Assembly: GCA_006226775.1 (NCBI GenBank)
Contig: SBGD01000063.1
Coordinates: forward strand, 1 to 64,000
Reading direction: 5' to 3'
Origin: Paracoccaceae bacterium
GTDB taxonomy: Bacteria > Pseudomonadota > Alphaproteobacteria > Rhodobacterales > Rhodobacteraceae
Length of the DNA stretch: 64,000 bases
The stretch's first letter is position 1; the number at the start of each line of letters is the position of its first letter. A program made the translations under genes and the position numbers. Shown piece by piece: positions 35,879 to 43,940 of this stretch. Under the pieces are notes generated by a model, which saw nothing but the letters and a program-made list of their open reading frames with translations, made no database searches and was not told the origin of the DNA.

Positions 35879-36829
35879 CTATTTCGCGATGGGGGAAAAG
35901 ACCTCGGCCCCGTGGGGCCTTGCGCCTCTGCGCTGTGCCGTGATGTCGAATAACTCGATGTCGGGCGGCCGCCCGATCAGCACGTCACAGGCCGCTTCGC
36001 GCAACAGCCGCCGGGCGACGCTGCCGATGAAGATCCGCCGCAGCAGGCCGGACCGGTTGGGCCCCAGCGCGATCAGGTCGACATCGGAATGATGCGTCAC
36101 GCGGGCCAGCTGCTCGGCGGCATCGCCGCGCAGCACCTGCCATGTCACCGGCGGGTCCAGCCGCTCGGCCAGCTTGCCCAGGCGGTTGGCGGCATCCTGC
36201 GCCAGCGCATCGTGATGCGCCTGCAGATCGGTCCGCGCCAGGCCGACGCGCAGCATCGCCTCTTCGAGCTGCGGCGCGACTTCGACCGCCTGGACCATAT
36301 GGACATCGGCCTCCGGCAGCAGGCTCGACACGAAGGACAGCGCGGTCGGCGCGCTGTCGGGTCCGTCGATCGCCAGGATCACCCGCTGGTAGGGCTTGCC
36401 GGTGGCCGGTCCGACCACCAGGACCGGGGCCTGGCCCCAGGCGATCACCTTCTCGGTGGTCGATCCCAGCAGCTTGTCGACGATCCGCGGCTTGTGATGC
36501 GCCCGCATCACCACCAGCGACGGCCGGATCTCGTCGCAGATCTCGACCAGCCGTTGCGCCGGCACGCCGGAATCGACGCGGATCTCGACATCCGCGGGGT
36601 CGATCCCGTGTCGGCGCAGGGCGTCCTCGATCCGGTCGCGGGCGGCAAATTCCGCCTGGCCGCGCGCGGTGTCGATCGGCGCCGGAGACGCGCCGTCACC
36701 CGGCAGGTCCACGACGTGAACGACGCACAGCGCCGCGTCATGAGAGGCCGCGATCTCGCGGCCGCGCAGAAGAACGGCATCGTCCTCCGGAAACCGGTCC
36801 ACGGCCGCAAGAATGGTCGTCGTCATCAT
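35879..36829 (-). CDS. Tandem universal stress protein (two UspA domains)
   Basis: 316-residue cytoplasmic protein with two Usp domains. Domain 1 (about 4-145) has ILAAVDRFPEDDAVLLRG, VVHVVDLPG and VIAWGQAPVLVVG. Domain 2 (about 148-295) has VILAIDGPDSAPTAL and the ATP-site form GPNRSGLLRRIFIGSVARRLL. Third gene of a stress operon, 9 bp ahead of dps. Confidence 0.92.
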   Translation of the reverse strand: MMTTTILAAVDRFPEDDAVLLRGREIAASHDAALCVVHVVDLPGDGASPAPIDTARGQAEFAARDRIEDALRRHGIDPADVEIRVDSGVPAQRLVEICDEIRPSLVVMRAHHKPRIVDKLLGSTTEKVIAWGQAPVLVVGPATGKPYQRVILAIDGPDSAPTALSFVSSLLPEADVHMVQAVEVAPQLEEAMLRVGLARTDLQAHHDALAQDAANRLGKLAERLDPPVTWQVLRGDAAEQLARVTHHSDVDLIALGPNRSGLLRRIFIGSVARRLLREAACDVLIGRPPDIELFDITAQRRGARPHGAEVFSPIAK

Positions 36830-36877
36830 GCTGGGTTGCTCCTCGTTCCAAGGTGAGCCGCGTCGCGGGGTGGTGGG

Positions 36878-37219
36878 TCAGACCGGCGCGTGGCGGCCGT
36901 TGGCCATCTGTTCAAAGGCGGTGAACACGTTGCGGGCGGCGGCATAGGTCGCCATCGCCGGCATGGTCGCGGCGACGGCCCCCGCCAGGGCGATGTCCTC
37001 CACGTCATAGCCGTAGTCGGCACCGCGGCGCGGCACGGCCGGGGCCCTGGGGTCCAGGGCCAGGGGCAGGGCGCCGCCCTCCGCCGGAGCGGTGATCCGC
37101 GCCAGATCCGCGCCCTCGGCCGCGGTCTGAACCTCGGGGGCCAGGTCGGCTTCGGGTTCCGGGTCGGGCTTGAACAGGTGCGGGAACAGTTCTTCAAAAT
37201 CGGCTTTACAGATCATCAT
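36878..37219 (-). CDS. Small acidic hypothetical protein
   Basis: 113 residues, no family recognised. Starts ICKADFEELFPHLF, then a Pro/Glu/Asp-rich stretch, and a C-terminal Ala-rich amphipathic segment (DIALAGAVAATMPAMATYAA). No signal peptide. ATGATG at 37219/37216 follows AAAGGACC, which decides against a longer upstream reading. It sits between DUF1127 and Usp genes in the stress operon, so a stress-related role is possible but unproven. Confidence 0.6.
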   Translation of the reverse strand: MMICKADFEELFPHLFKPDPEPEADLAPEVQTAAEGADLARITAPAEGGALPLALDPRAPAVPRRGADYGYDVEDIALAGAVAATMPAMATYAAARNVFTAFEQMANGRHAPV

Positions 37220-37335
37220 CTCTTCGGTCCTTTCCGAGCAGTCGTGGCCTCTGAACGCGAGGATGTCGTGCCACCGGGCGTCGGCAGCGCGGGGTCGTCT
37301 CATGCGGATGTCACGCCGGGGCGCGGCATCTGCCG

Positions 37336-37602
37336 TCATTTCCACCGACGCGCGTCATCCGTCACCATGACGGGAACGCGCTTCAGGTCCTGGTCGTCGA
37401 ACCCGTCGACGACGCTGCGGATCTCGCTGCGGTAGACACCGATATCGCGCAGGGTGGCGTCGTCGAGCGACTCGAAGGCGGCAATCATCTTGTTGCGCTG
37501 CCAGCGGCGATAGGCGGCGCGGAACCAGGTGCGCAGCGCGCTGTCGCCGGAATGCGAGTCGAGGCGATGGGAAAGCGTGGGGTGGGTGATATTCTGTTGC
37601 AT
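37336..37602 (-). CDS. DUF1127 small protein
   Basis: 88 residues with the Arg-rich DUF1127 helix pair (FRAAYRRWQRNKMIAAFESLDDATLRDIGVYRSEI). In Rhodobacter sphaeroides a DUF1127 protein (CcaF1) is an RNA-binding stress protein made from an RpoH-dependent transcript with small RNAs. GGAG 7 bases ahead sets ATG 37602. A ~250-nt leader upstream contains the structured repeat at 37775-37827 and an RpoH-like promoter. First gene of the Usp-Dps operon. Confidence 0.85.
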   Translation of the reverse strand: MQQNITHPTLSHRLDSHSGDSALRTWFRAAYRRWQRNKMIAAFESLDDATLRDIGVYRSEIRSVVDGFDDQDLKRVPVMVTDDARRWK

Positions 37603-37774
37603 GGTGTACTCCAATTCGAGACCGTTGAAACCACGACATGCGCGCCTACATTACCGGAACAGCCCGCGGAAATCCGCTTCAGGGCAACCGTTAACGCAAA
37701 CGCAGATGTCACTTCGGTGTGATCCAGGGAAGATCGAAAAAGCCCCGTGGCGTGAGCAGGCAGATCTGCCAGCC

Positions 37775-37827
37775 CCGCCCGGGGTTACCGGCGGTTCAGC
37801 AGATTTCCTGCGAAGAGCAGGAACCTC
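37775..37827 (-). ncRNA. Repeated structured leader element, copy A
   Basis: Read on minus: GAGG, then hairpin TTCCTGC-TCTTC-GCAGGAA (37805-37823), a linker ending CTGCTGA, then ACCGCCGG, a loop, and CCGGGCGG, forming a stem with one bulged G (37775-37794). It matches copy B at 41 of 49 paired columns; the first stem is identical and its loop is not. It lies in the 5' leader of the DUF1127-Usp-Dps operon. No known RNA family is recognised. Confidence 0.6.
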
Positions 37828-37856
37828 GTATGAAGCAAGAACATCGTCATGCCTTT

Positions 37857-37885
37857 AAGTTGGGCATCCGGGCCGGTTTTTCAAG
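37857..37885 (-). promoter_or_regulatory. RpoH-like promoter of the DUF1127 stress operon
   Basis: On minus: CTTGAAA (37879-37885), 14 bases, CCCAACTT (37857-37864); the classical sigma-32 form is CTTGAAA-N13/14-CCCCATNT. An inverted repeat ATGCC-N9-GGCAT (37849-37867) spans the -10 box. The predicted RNA would start near 37850. Confidence 0.5.
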
Positions 37886-37963
37886 TCATGCCGCCTGCGC
37901 TGCGACCTTTTGGCCGGAAAGCGCCGATCGGCCACAATCGCCCTGCAAAACAGGCGCATGAGA

Positions 37964-37992
37964 TTGACGCAAGGCTTCGGCGTGCCTATCTT
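37964..37992 (+). promoter_or_regulatory. Promoter of the GreA-like/Rnk unit
   Basis: TTGACGC (37964-37970), 14 bases, CCTATCTT (37985-37992). It can also be read as a sigma-70 promoter, TTGACG-N17-TATCTT. An inverted repeat TGCCT-N8-AGGCA (37983-38000) spans the -10 box. The bases after the -10 (AAAGGCATG) are shared with the divergent promoter of copy A, so the two promoter regions look homologous. Confidence 0.5.
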
Positions 37993-38031
37993 CAAAGGCA
38001 TGTTGGTACACGCAGATCATTTCCGATTTCT

Positions 38032-38061
38032 TCTGCTGAACCGCCCGGTGCCCCGGGCGGT
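38032..38061 (+). ncRNA. Repeated structured leader element, copy C
   Basis: TCTGCTGA followed by a perfect 9-bp hairpin ACCGCCCGG-TGCC-CCGGGCGGT (38040-38061). The CTGCTGAACCGCC block and the GC stem correspond to copies A and B, but the upstream TTCCTGC hairpin is not conserved here. It lies about 90 bp before the GreA-like gene, same strand, behind the promoter at 37964. Confidence 0.5.
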
Positions 38062-38150
38062 GTAGGCGCACGCGCGTCTCCTGAACCTCCCGGGGCCTTC
38101 TCTCAATCCTTAAGTGATCATGCGGCGGCGCATCCGTCCGAGGAGGAAAC

Positions 38151-38603
38151 ATGACCGGCATCAACAACACCCTTTCGTTCGACCCCCAGAACCGCTTCCG
38201 CCCGGGCACGCGGCCGCGCGTCCGGGTGCCCTTGCCGGTGGCCGACCATCAGCAGCTTCAGCGTCACCTGGAACATTGCGAACAGGTGACGGACCCGGTG
38301 TCGAACCTGCTGGCCTATGTGTTGCGCGACAAGATCATGATGACCGAACCGGTCGGCAACCTGCACGCGCGCGATCTTGTCACCGGCGGATCCTGCGTGA
38401 CCTATTCGATCAACCGCGGCGAAGGCCAGACCGGCCTGCTGGCCCATCGGGCGCGCTCGGGCTCGGGCATCAGCGTGATCCCCGTCGCCTCGCTGCTGGG
38501 CGCCACGCTGATCGGAATGCGGGTCGGCCAACGCTCGCCGCTGCTGTGCGAGGACGGGACCATCCTGTCGGTCTCGGTGCTTGACGTGACACCGCCCAAC
38601 TAG
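38151..38603 (+). CDS. GreA/GreB C-terminal-domain protein
   Basis: 150 residues. The C-terminal ~75 residues have the FKBP-like GreA/GreB/Rnk fold pattern (VTYSINRGEGQTGLLAH, ISVIPVASLLGATLIGMRVGQRSPLL, ILSVSVLDVTPP). The N-terminal part is short and lacks a full Gre coiled coil, so cleavage-factor activity is doubtful; an RNA-polymerase secondary-channel regulator is more likely. AGGAGG precedes ATG 38151. Followed by a second protein of the same fold at 38691. Confidence 0.8.
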   Translation: MTGINNTLSFDPQNRFRPGTRPRVRVPLPVADHQQLQRHLEHCEQVTDPVSNLLAYVLRDKIMMTEPVGNLHARDLVTGGSCVTYSINRGEGQTGLLAHRARSGSGISVIPVASLLGATLIGMRVGQRSPLLCEDGTILSVSVLDVTPPN

Positions 38604-38690
38604 GCCCTGCCGACCTTCTCTTTCGGATCTCAACAGGCGGTGGCACCCGAGCCATGCGCCTTTCACCCATTGTACCCAAGGAAGCCAACC

Positions 38691-39131
38691 ATGATGACCG
38701 ACATGACCAAGACCGCGCCGCGGCGCAACCCGCGGGCCCCGAAGATCGTCATCAATGCCGACGATCTGGCCCATATCGAAGCGCTCGCCGAGGGCGCGAT
38801 GGAGCGCAATCCCGCGCTTGCCGACCGTCTGCTGGACGAGATCGGGCGCGCGCGCATCGTCACCCCGGGCAAGATGCCGCCGAACATCGTGTCGATCGGC
38901 AGCACCGTGACCTACCGCGACGAAAGCAACGGCGTCGAGCGCACCGTGACGCTGACCTATCCCGAGGACGCCGATATCGCCCGCCAGCGCATCTCGCTGG
39001 TGACGCCGATCGGGGTCGCGCTGCTGGGCCTCGCCGAGGGCGCGGTCTTTCACTGGGATACCCGGGCCAACCAGCGCCGGATGCTGACGGTGATCCGGGT
39101 GGAAAACACCCCCGACCGCGCCGACGCGTGA
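38691..39131 (+). CDS. rnk: Rnk-like GreA-fold regulator
   Basis: 146-residue protein resembling Rnk (nucleoside diphosphate kinase regulator). Seen: KIVINADDLAHIEALAEG near the start, VSIGSTVTYRDESNGVERTVTLTYPEDADI, RISLVTPIGVALLGLAEGAVFHW. The ATG at 38691 is chosen because AAGGAAG lies just upstream. It probably binds RNA polymerase like other Rnk/Gre proteins. Forms a pair with the GreA-like gene and may share its transcript. Confidence 0.82.
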   Translation: MMTDMTKTAPRRNPRAPKIVINADDLAHIEALAEGAMERNPALADRLLDEIGRARIVTPGKMPPNIVSIGSTVTYRDESNGVERTVTLTYPEDADIARQRISLVTPIGVALLGLAEGAVFHWDTRANQRRMLTVIRVENTPDRADA

Positions 39132-39386
39132 CCGCGCGCCCCACACGACAAGGGGATCGGCCCCCGGGCCGTCCCCGTCCCGCAGATCCACGATGAAACG
39201 AAAGGGTTACGAAACACCTTGACGGGGATATACAGGGATCATGCGATCATGCCCTGTCCCATACCCCTGTCCGAAGCCCCTGCCCGTGATCTGCACGCCC
39301 GAACCCGCGCCCTGTGCCCCCCCGACCGACATCCTGTCCCATCCCGCCGCCGGCCCCTGCCCCGCGGCGGCTTCAGAGATCCGAGA

Positions 39387-40280
39387 ATGAGCACCAGTCA
39401 GCATGTCCGCCGGCTTCTCTGGCCGGCCCTCTTGACCTTCATCAGCCTCGCGCTGGTCCTGTTTCCGGCCCGGGTCACCGATGTCCTCGGCCAGGGCGAT
39501 ACGCTGGCCATGGGCATCAAGGCGCTGTCCTATTTCGCCGCCGCCTGGCTGCTCAGCCGGATCGCGGCGCTGACGCTCGACGCGACCTCGGTACGGCGGC
39601 GGCCTTTCCCGCGCCTGCTCAAGGACATGATCTCGGTCCTGCTGTTCCTGATCGCCTTCATTGCCACGATATCGCTTTACATGGGCAAGGGCGCCTACGG
39701 GGCCTTTGCCGGGTCGGGCCTGGTGCTGGCGCTGCTGGGCTTTGCCATCCGCAACGTCGTCGCCGACACCCTGTCCGGCGTGGCGCTGGGGATCGAGGGG
39801 CCCTTCCGCATCGGCGACTGGGTCGATATCGACGGGCTGGCGCGCGGCAAGGTGATCGAGATCGGCTGGCGCACCACGCGGCTGCTGACCGCCGACCGCA
39901 CCTACATGATCCTGCCCAACAGCCAGATCGCGCGCCAGCGGATCACCAATTACTCGGCGCCCAAGCCGGAATACCGCGCGCAGGTCCGCATCACGCTCGA
40001 TCACAGCATGCCGATCGGGCGCGCGGTCGAGGTCATGCAGGAGGCGCTCAAGAGCGCCAAACTCATCCAGCAGGACCCGGCGCCGGACGTGCGCGTGCTC
40101 GACTACGAGGAAGCCGGGATCACCTATGCGCTGCGCTTCTGGCTGTCGCGTTTCGACCGCGATGCCGATTGCCGCGACGAGGTCTTCACCCTGGTCGACA
40201 ATGCCCTGCGCCGGGCGGGCAGCATCGCCCCCTACCGGCGCATAGAGATGGTCTCGACCGTCCGGCGCGGCGAGGACTGA
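39387..40280 (+). CDS. Small-conductance mechanosensitive channel (MscS family)
   Basis: 297-residue membrane protein. Seen: membrane segments around 8-28, 45-62 and 75-95, the pore helix (AGSGLVLALLGFAIRNVVADTLSG), then the beta domain (FRIGDWVDIDGLARGKVIEIGWRTTRL, ILPNSQIARQRITNYS). The ATG at 39387 places the first membrane helix near the N-terminus as expected. Relieves turgor on osmotic downshift; fits the surrounding stress genes. Confidence 0.88.
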   Translation: MSTSQHVRRLLWPALLTFISLALVLFPARVTDVLGQGDTLAMGIKALSYFAAAWLLSRIAALTLDATSVRRRPFPRLLKDMISVLLFLIAFIATISLYMGKGAYGAFAGSGLVLALLGFAIRNVVADTLSGVALGIEGPFRIGDWVDIDGLARGKVIEIGWRTTRLLTADRTYMILPNSQIARQRITNYSAPKPEYRAQVRITLDHSMPIGRAVEVMQEALKSAKLIQQDPAPDVRVLDYEEAGITYALRFWLSRFDRDADCRDEVFTLVDNALRRAGSIAPYRRIEMVSTVRRGED

Positions 40281-40326
40281 GCCGCGCGTCAGGGCGTTTC
40301 GGGGTTCAGGATCCTCCCGAAAGGCG

Positions 40327-41370
40327 TCAGCCGAACTTGCGGGTCAGTTCGGCGGCGTATTTGCGGCAATCGCCGATGCAGTCGCGGATCCAGTCGGCGT
40401 TGTAATGGGTGTCGAGGTAGCGTTCACCACTGTCACAGAGCAGCGTGACGATCGAGCCTTCACGCCCCTCGCGCACCATGTCCTCGGCGCGGATCAGCGC
40501 GCCCCAGAGGTTGGTGCCCGTCGAGGGCCCCGCCTTGCGCCCGATCACCTTTTCCAGCCAGTGCATCGTGGCGATGCTCGCGGCGTCGGGGACGCGGATC
40601 ATGTGGTCGATCACCGCGGGCTGAAAGGAATGCTCGACCCGGGGCCGCCCGATGCCTTCGATCCGGCTCGAGGTATCGGCGGTCAGGCTGCGGTCGCCAC
40701 TCATGTAGCTGTCGTAGAACACCGAGTTCTCGGGATCGACGACCGTCAGGTCGGTGTCATAGCCCTTGTAGCGGATATAGCGCCCCAGCGTTGCCGAGGT
40801 GCCGCCGGTGCCCGCGCTCATCACCAGGTGCGCCGGGATCGGATGCGGCTCGCGCTCCATCTGGGTAAAGACGCTTTCGGCGATATTGTTGTTGCCGCGC
40901 CAGTCGGTGGCGCGTTCGGCATAGGTGAACTGGTCCATGAAATGCCCGTCGATTTCCGCGGCCAGCGCGACCGAGGCATCGTGCATCTGCGGCGCGGTAT
41001 CGACGAAACGGGTCTGGCCGCCGTAGAACTCGATCTGCCGGATCTTGCTGCGCGCGGTGCTTTTCGGCACCACGGCGATGAAGGGCACGCCGATCATGCG
41101 GGCGAAATAGGCCTCCGAGACGGCGGTGCTGCCCGAGGAAGCCTCGACCACCGTCTTGCCTTCGGTGATCTGACCGTTGCACAGCGCATAGAGAAACAGC
41201 GACCGCGCCAGCCGGTGCTTGAGACTGCCGGTGGGATGGGTGCTTTCGTCCTTGAGATAGATGTCGACCCCCGCAAGCCGCGGCAACGGCAGCTTGAACA
41301 GGTGCGTATCGGCCGAGCGGTGCGCATCCGCGTTGATCTTGGCAATGGCCTCGGCGACCCAGGTTCTCAT
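40327..41370 (-). CDS. PLP-dependent cysteine synthase-family protein (Cds1-like)
   Basis: 347-residue fold-type II PLP enzyme. Seen: PTGSLKHR with the PLP Lys at 51, [12 protein letters not shown] (phosphate/substrate loop), [17 protein letters not shown] (glycine-rich PLP phosphate site). This pattern matches the group that includes mycobacterial L-cysteine desulfhydrase Cds1 rather than CysK. Role could be cysteine desulfuration or synthesis. Upstream, 144 bp away, is the D-threonine-aldolase-like gene, same strand. Confidence 0.82.
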   Translation of the reverse strand: MRTWVAEAIAKINADAHRSADTHLFKLPLPRLAGVDIYLKDESTHPTGSLKHRLARSLFLYALCNGQITEGKTVVEASSGSTAVSEAYFARMIGVPFIAVVPKSTARSKIRQIEFYGGQTRFVDTAPQMHDASVALAAEIDGHFMDQFTYAERATDWRGNNNIAESVFTQMEREPHPIPAHLVMSAGTGGTSATLGRYIRYKGYDTDLTVVDPENSVFYDSYMSGDRSLTADTSSRIEGIGRPRVEHSFQPAVIDHMIRVPDAASIATMHWLEKVIGRKAGPSTGTNLWGALIRAEDMVREGREGSIVTLLCDSGERYLDTHYNADWIRDCIGDCRKYAAELTRKFG

Positions 41371-41514
41371 CGGCGTCTCCCCATCCCTGTCGGCGGCGCC
41401 CTGCCCTTATGGGGCCGCTGCCGATCTTCTGGCCGCAAGGGCCATGCCACCACAGGACATCATCGGGGCGAAAACCGCAACCGGCTGCCCGACGCGGGGG
41501 AACGGGTCGGGCCG

Positions 41515-42657
41515 CTACCAGCCGCCGAAGCGCGGCCAGTCCAGCAGCGGCGCGCCGGGGGTTTCCGGCACGACGTGATAACGCTGGTGCTGGGCGGCGG
41601 TGGCGCAGGCGTGGTTGGGCAGGATGCGCAGGCGGGTGCCGACGGCAAACTCGGGCAGCGCGCCGTCGAAATCCGGGTGCCGCGCGATCACCCCGTGTTC
41701 CTGGTTGGCCTGCTTGACGTAAAGCCCGGGGATCAGCCGCCCCGCCTCGTCGCAGACCAGGCCATAGCCCTGGTCGACCCGCTGGTTGGCGGTGCCGCGG
41801 TCGCGCGACATGGCCATCCAGCCGGCATCGCAGATCGTCCAGCCGCGGGCCTCCTGGTGGCCGATCACCGTGGTCAGCACGCTGAGCGCGATGTCGTCAA
41901 GGCTGCAAGCCTCGATCCCGGCCATGACCAGATCGAAGAAGACATAGACCCCGGCGCGCAGCTCGGTGACGCCCGTCAGGTCCCGCGCGCCATGGGCGGT
42001 GGGGGTAGAGCCGACGCTGACCACCGGACAGGGCAACCCGGCGGCGCGCAGGGCCGAGGCGGCCTCGACCACCGCGCGCCGCTCGGTCTCGGCAAACTCG
42101 GCATGGGCCGCGCGCCCCACCACGTTGTAGCTTTCACCGGCATGGCAGAGCACGCCCGAAAGCTCCGCGCCGCCATCGTGCAGGATGCGGCCCACCCGGA
42201 TCAACTCCGGATCGTCGGGGGTCAGCCCGCTGCGGTGCCCATCGGCGTCGATCTCGATCATCGCCGGGATCGCGATGCCGGAGGCGCGCGCGGCCTCCAC
42301 CACCGCCTCGGCCTGGGCGACGCAATCCAGCAGGACGGTCAGGCGGCACCCGGCGCGGTGCAGCGCGATCACCCGGTCGAGCTTGTCGGGGCTGATGCCC
42401 ACCGCGTAGAGGATGTCGGCAATGCCCGCTTCGGCAAAGACCTCGGCCTCGGCCAGGGTCGAGACCGTGGCAGGCCCCGTGCCCCCGGCCAGCACATGGC
42501 GCGCGGCCTCGATGCTCTTGGTGGTCTTCAGATGCGGGCGCAGGGTGACGCCCAGCTGGTCGGCGTGCTGCGCCAGGCGCGCGATATTGCGTTTCATCCG
42601 GGTCTCGTCGACCAGCAGACAGGGTGTGGGCAGGGGGGTCAGACGGGGATCGGCCAT
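41515..42657 (-). CDS. D-threonine aldolase / D-serine dehydratase-like fold-type III PLP enzyme
   Basis: 380-residue alanine-racemase-N-domain protein. Seen: RPHLKTTKS with the PLP Lys at 44, MIEIDADGHRSGL, VSVGSTPTAH, and a C-terminal metal motif PNHAC (His-x-Cys, as in eukaryotic-type D-serine dehydratase; D-threonine aldolases tend to have His-x-Asp). Acts on a D-3-hydroxy-amino acid. The remaining bhc pathway genes are not nearby, so a beta-hydroxyaspartate role is not supported by context. Confidence 0.83.
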   Translation of the reverse strand: MADPRLTPLPTPCLLVDETRMKRNIARLAQHADQLGVTLRPHLKTTKSIEAARHVLAGGTGPATVSTLAEAEVFAEAGIADILYAVGISPDKLDRVIALHRAGCRLTVLLDCVAQAEAVVEAARASGIAIPAMIEIDADGHRSGLTPDDPELIRVGRILHDGGAELSGVLCHAGESYNVVGRAAHAEFAETERRAVVEAASALRAAGLPCPVVSVGSTPTAHGARDLTGVTELRAGVYVFFDLVMAGIEACSLDDIALSVLTTVIGHQEARGWTICDAGWMAMSRDRGTANQRVDQGYGLVCDEAGRLIPGLYVKQANQEHGVIARHPDFDGALPEFAVGTRLRILPNHACATAAQHQRYHVVPETPGAPLLDWPRFGGW

Positions 42658-42702
42658 GCCGCCAGCCTAGCGCATCGGAGTGCGGACCGAAAGACCGCGG
42701 CG

Positions 42703-43413
42703 CTAGAGGTCGCCGTCATCGCCCAGCCGCTGCACCACGCGGTCGGCCATATGGGCACAGCGCTTGCCGTCGAAGGGAAAGATGGCGTCGAAGCCGCCTT
42801 TCACCCGCCGCTCCAGGTCGGTCCGCAGCCACCGGCGCGCCCGGAACAGCCGGGTCTTGACGGTGATCGGGTTGAGCCCGAGGTCGCGGGCGATCTCCTT
42901 GCCGGTCATGCCTTCGGTCTCGCTCATCACGAAGACCAGGCGCAACTCCGGCGGCAATCCGGCCACCGCCTCTTCCAGCAGATGCCGCAATTGCTGGCGG
43001 CCCAGCCGGGCTTCGGCAGCGTCCTGGTCCGGCGCGGGAAAGGGCAGAACGGATGTGCCATCGGTCTCGTTCACCGTATCGTACTCCTCTTCGGGGCGGC
43101 GTCGGCGCTGGTGCATCAGGGCGTTGTTGATCGCGATGCGGGTGATCCAGGTGGCGAAGCTGGACTTGCCGTGGAAGCGGTCCAGCCCCTTGAACGCGGC
43201 GAGATAGGTCTCCTGCACGATATCCTCGGCCTCGGCATCGCTGGACACGATGCCGCGCGCGACGCGAAACAGCCGCGGATTGTTGCGGCGGATCAATTCG
43301 CGCACCGAGGCCTCGGATCTTGCCGCCGCGGCGGCAATCAGCGCGGCTTCGCTGCTCTGGCGTATCCCGGCCGGGTCAAGCGCCCCGGCCGCGGCTCTCG
43401 AAGCATCCCTCAT
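42703..43413 (-). CDS. ECF-type RNA polymerase sigma factor
   Basis: 236-residue sigma-70 family protein with regions 2 (LFRVARGIVSSDAEAEDIVQETYLAAFKGLDRF, SFATWITRIAINNALMHQRRRR) and 4 (LPPELRLVFVMSETEGMTGKEIARDLGLNPITVKTRLFRARRWL). It has an ~45-residue N-terminal extension and a short C-terminal tail. No anti-sigma gene is adjacent; instead it is ATGA-coupled to a cupredoxin gene and, through it, to a periplasmic protein. Confidence 0.92.
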   Translation of the reverse strand: MRDASRAAAGALDPAGIRQSSEAALIAAAAARSEASVRELIRRNNPRLFRVARGIVSSDAEAEDIVQETYLAAFKGLDRFHGKSSFATWITRIAINNALMHQRRRRPEEEYDTVNETDGTSVLPFPAPDQDAAEARLGRQQLRHLLEEAVAGLPPELRLVFVMSETEGMTGKEIARDLGLNPITVKTRLFRARRWLRTDLERRVKGGFDAIFPFDGKRCAHMADRVVQRLGDDGDL

Positions 43414-43940
43414 GGCATGTCCCCTCTCAGGATCCGGCCCCGCGCCAGGATCGCCTCCACCGGCGGAAAGGCCGCGCGGACCTCGGGATCGAGGTCATCG
43501 CCATCGGGCGCCGCCCCCTCCCAGCCCGGATCGCCGGGCTGTCCGACCACGATCCGCCCGACCATGCCCGCCGCCTCATGCGGGAGGCAGTAGAAGTCAT
43601 GCACGCCGGGGGCCTCGAATGTGACCGAGAAGCTTTCGTCCGGCAACAGGAAATCGCTGTCCCATGGCCTGGCCGCCGCCGGAATGCGCCGGGCGCGGTC
43701 GAACAGCGCCGGGTGATAGGCGGTGGCGGTATGGCTGTTGCCGGGGTCGTGATTGACAAAGCGCACGGTGGTGCCCGCCGCGATCGCAAGGCCCATGGGC
43801 GCGAACCAGACGCTTTCGCCGCGCGCCGTGCCCTTCATCTCGACCGTCTCGACCGGAGCGGCCGGCAAAAGCTGCGGAAACCCGAGGGTGGCGAAGACGC
43901 CACCCCCGAGCATGAGAAACTGCCTGCGCGCCGCCATCAT
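43410..43940 (-). CDS. Exported cupredoxin-domain protein
   Basis: 176 residues. Seen: N-terminal AARRQFLMLGGGVFATLGF, a Tat-like leader, then a plastocyanin/azurin-like fold with VRFVNHDPGNSHTATAYHP and a C-terminal copper site DFYCLPHEAAGM (Cys-x2-His-x4-Met). A His comes from NSH. A type-1 copper electron carrier or copper-binding sensor in the periplasm is likely. ATGA overlaps join it to the sigma gene and to the upstream periplasmic protein. Confidence 0.85.
   Translation of the reverse strand: MMAARRQFLMLGGGVFATLGFPQLLPAAPVETVEMKGTARGESVWFAPMGLAIAAGTTVRFVNHDPGNSHTATAYHPALFDRARRIPAAARPWDSDFLLPDESFSVTFEAPGVHDFYCLPHEAAGMVGRIVVGQPGDPGWEGAAPDGDDLDPEVRAAFPPVEAILARGRILRGDMP

Larger units (their letters stand above)
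37603..38150. other. Divergent intergenic region with two structured leaders
   Basis: 548 bp without a convincing gene, between DUF1127 (minus) and the GreA-like gene (plus). It holds two divergent promoters (37857-37885 minus, 37964-37992 plus) and two copies of the repeated leader element. A 12-bp palindrome GGCAGATCTGCC sits at 37759-37770, with a T-run CTTTTT at 37737-37742 on the minus strand. Short open frames here are explained by the repeat itself. Confidence 0.6.

Noticed and set aside
37336-37885. CcsR-type small RNAs next to the DUF1127 gene
   Set aside because: The R. sphaeroides CcsR RNAs lie downstream of ccaF1 and carry CCUCCUCCC in their loops. Here the repeats are upstream and no such loop sequence is present.
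37719-38209. Short open frames with similar peptides (RPG..AVQQ) on both strands, and a similar one near 55190
   Set aside because: The similarity is explained by the repeated nucleotide element; the frames run antisense to its predicted transcripts and have no ribosome sites, so an RNA element is the better reading.
40405-43593. 1062-codon open frame on the plus strand
   Set aside because: Covers three well-supported minus-strand genes (Cds1-like, D-threonine-aldolase-like, sigma factor).
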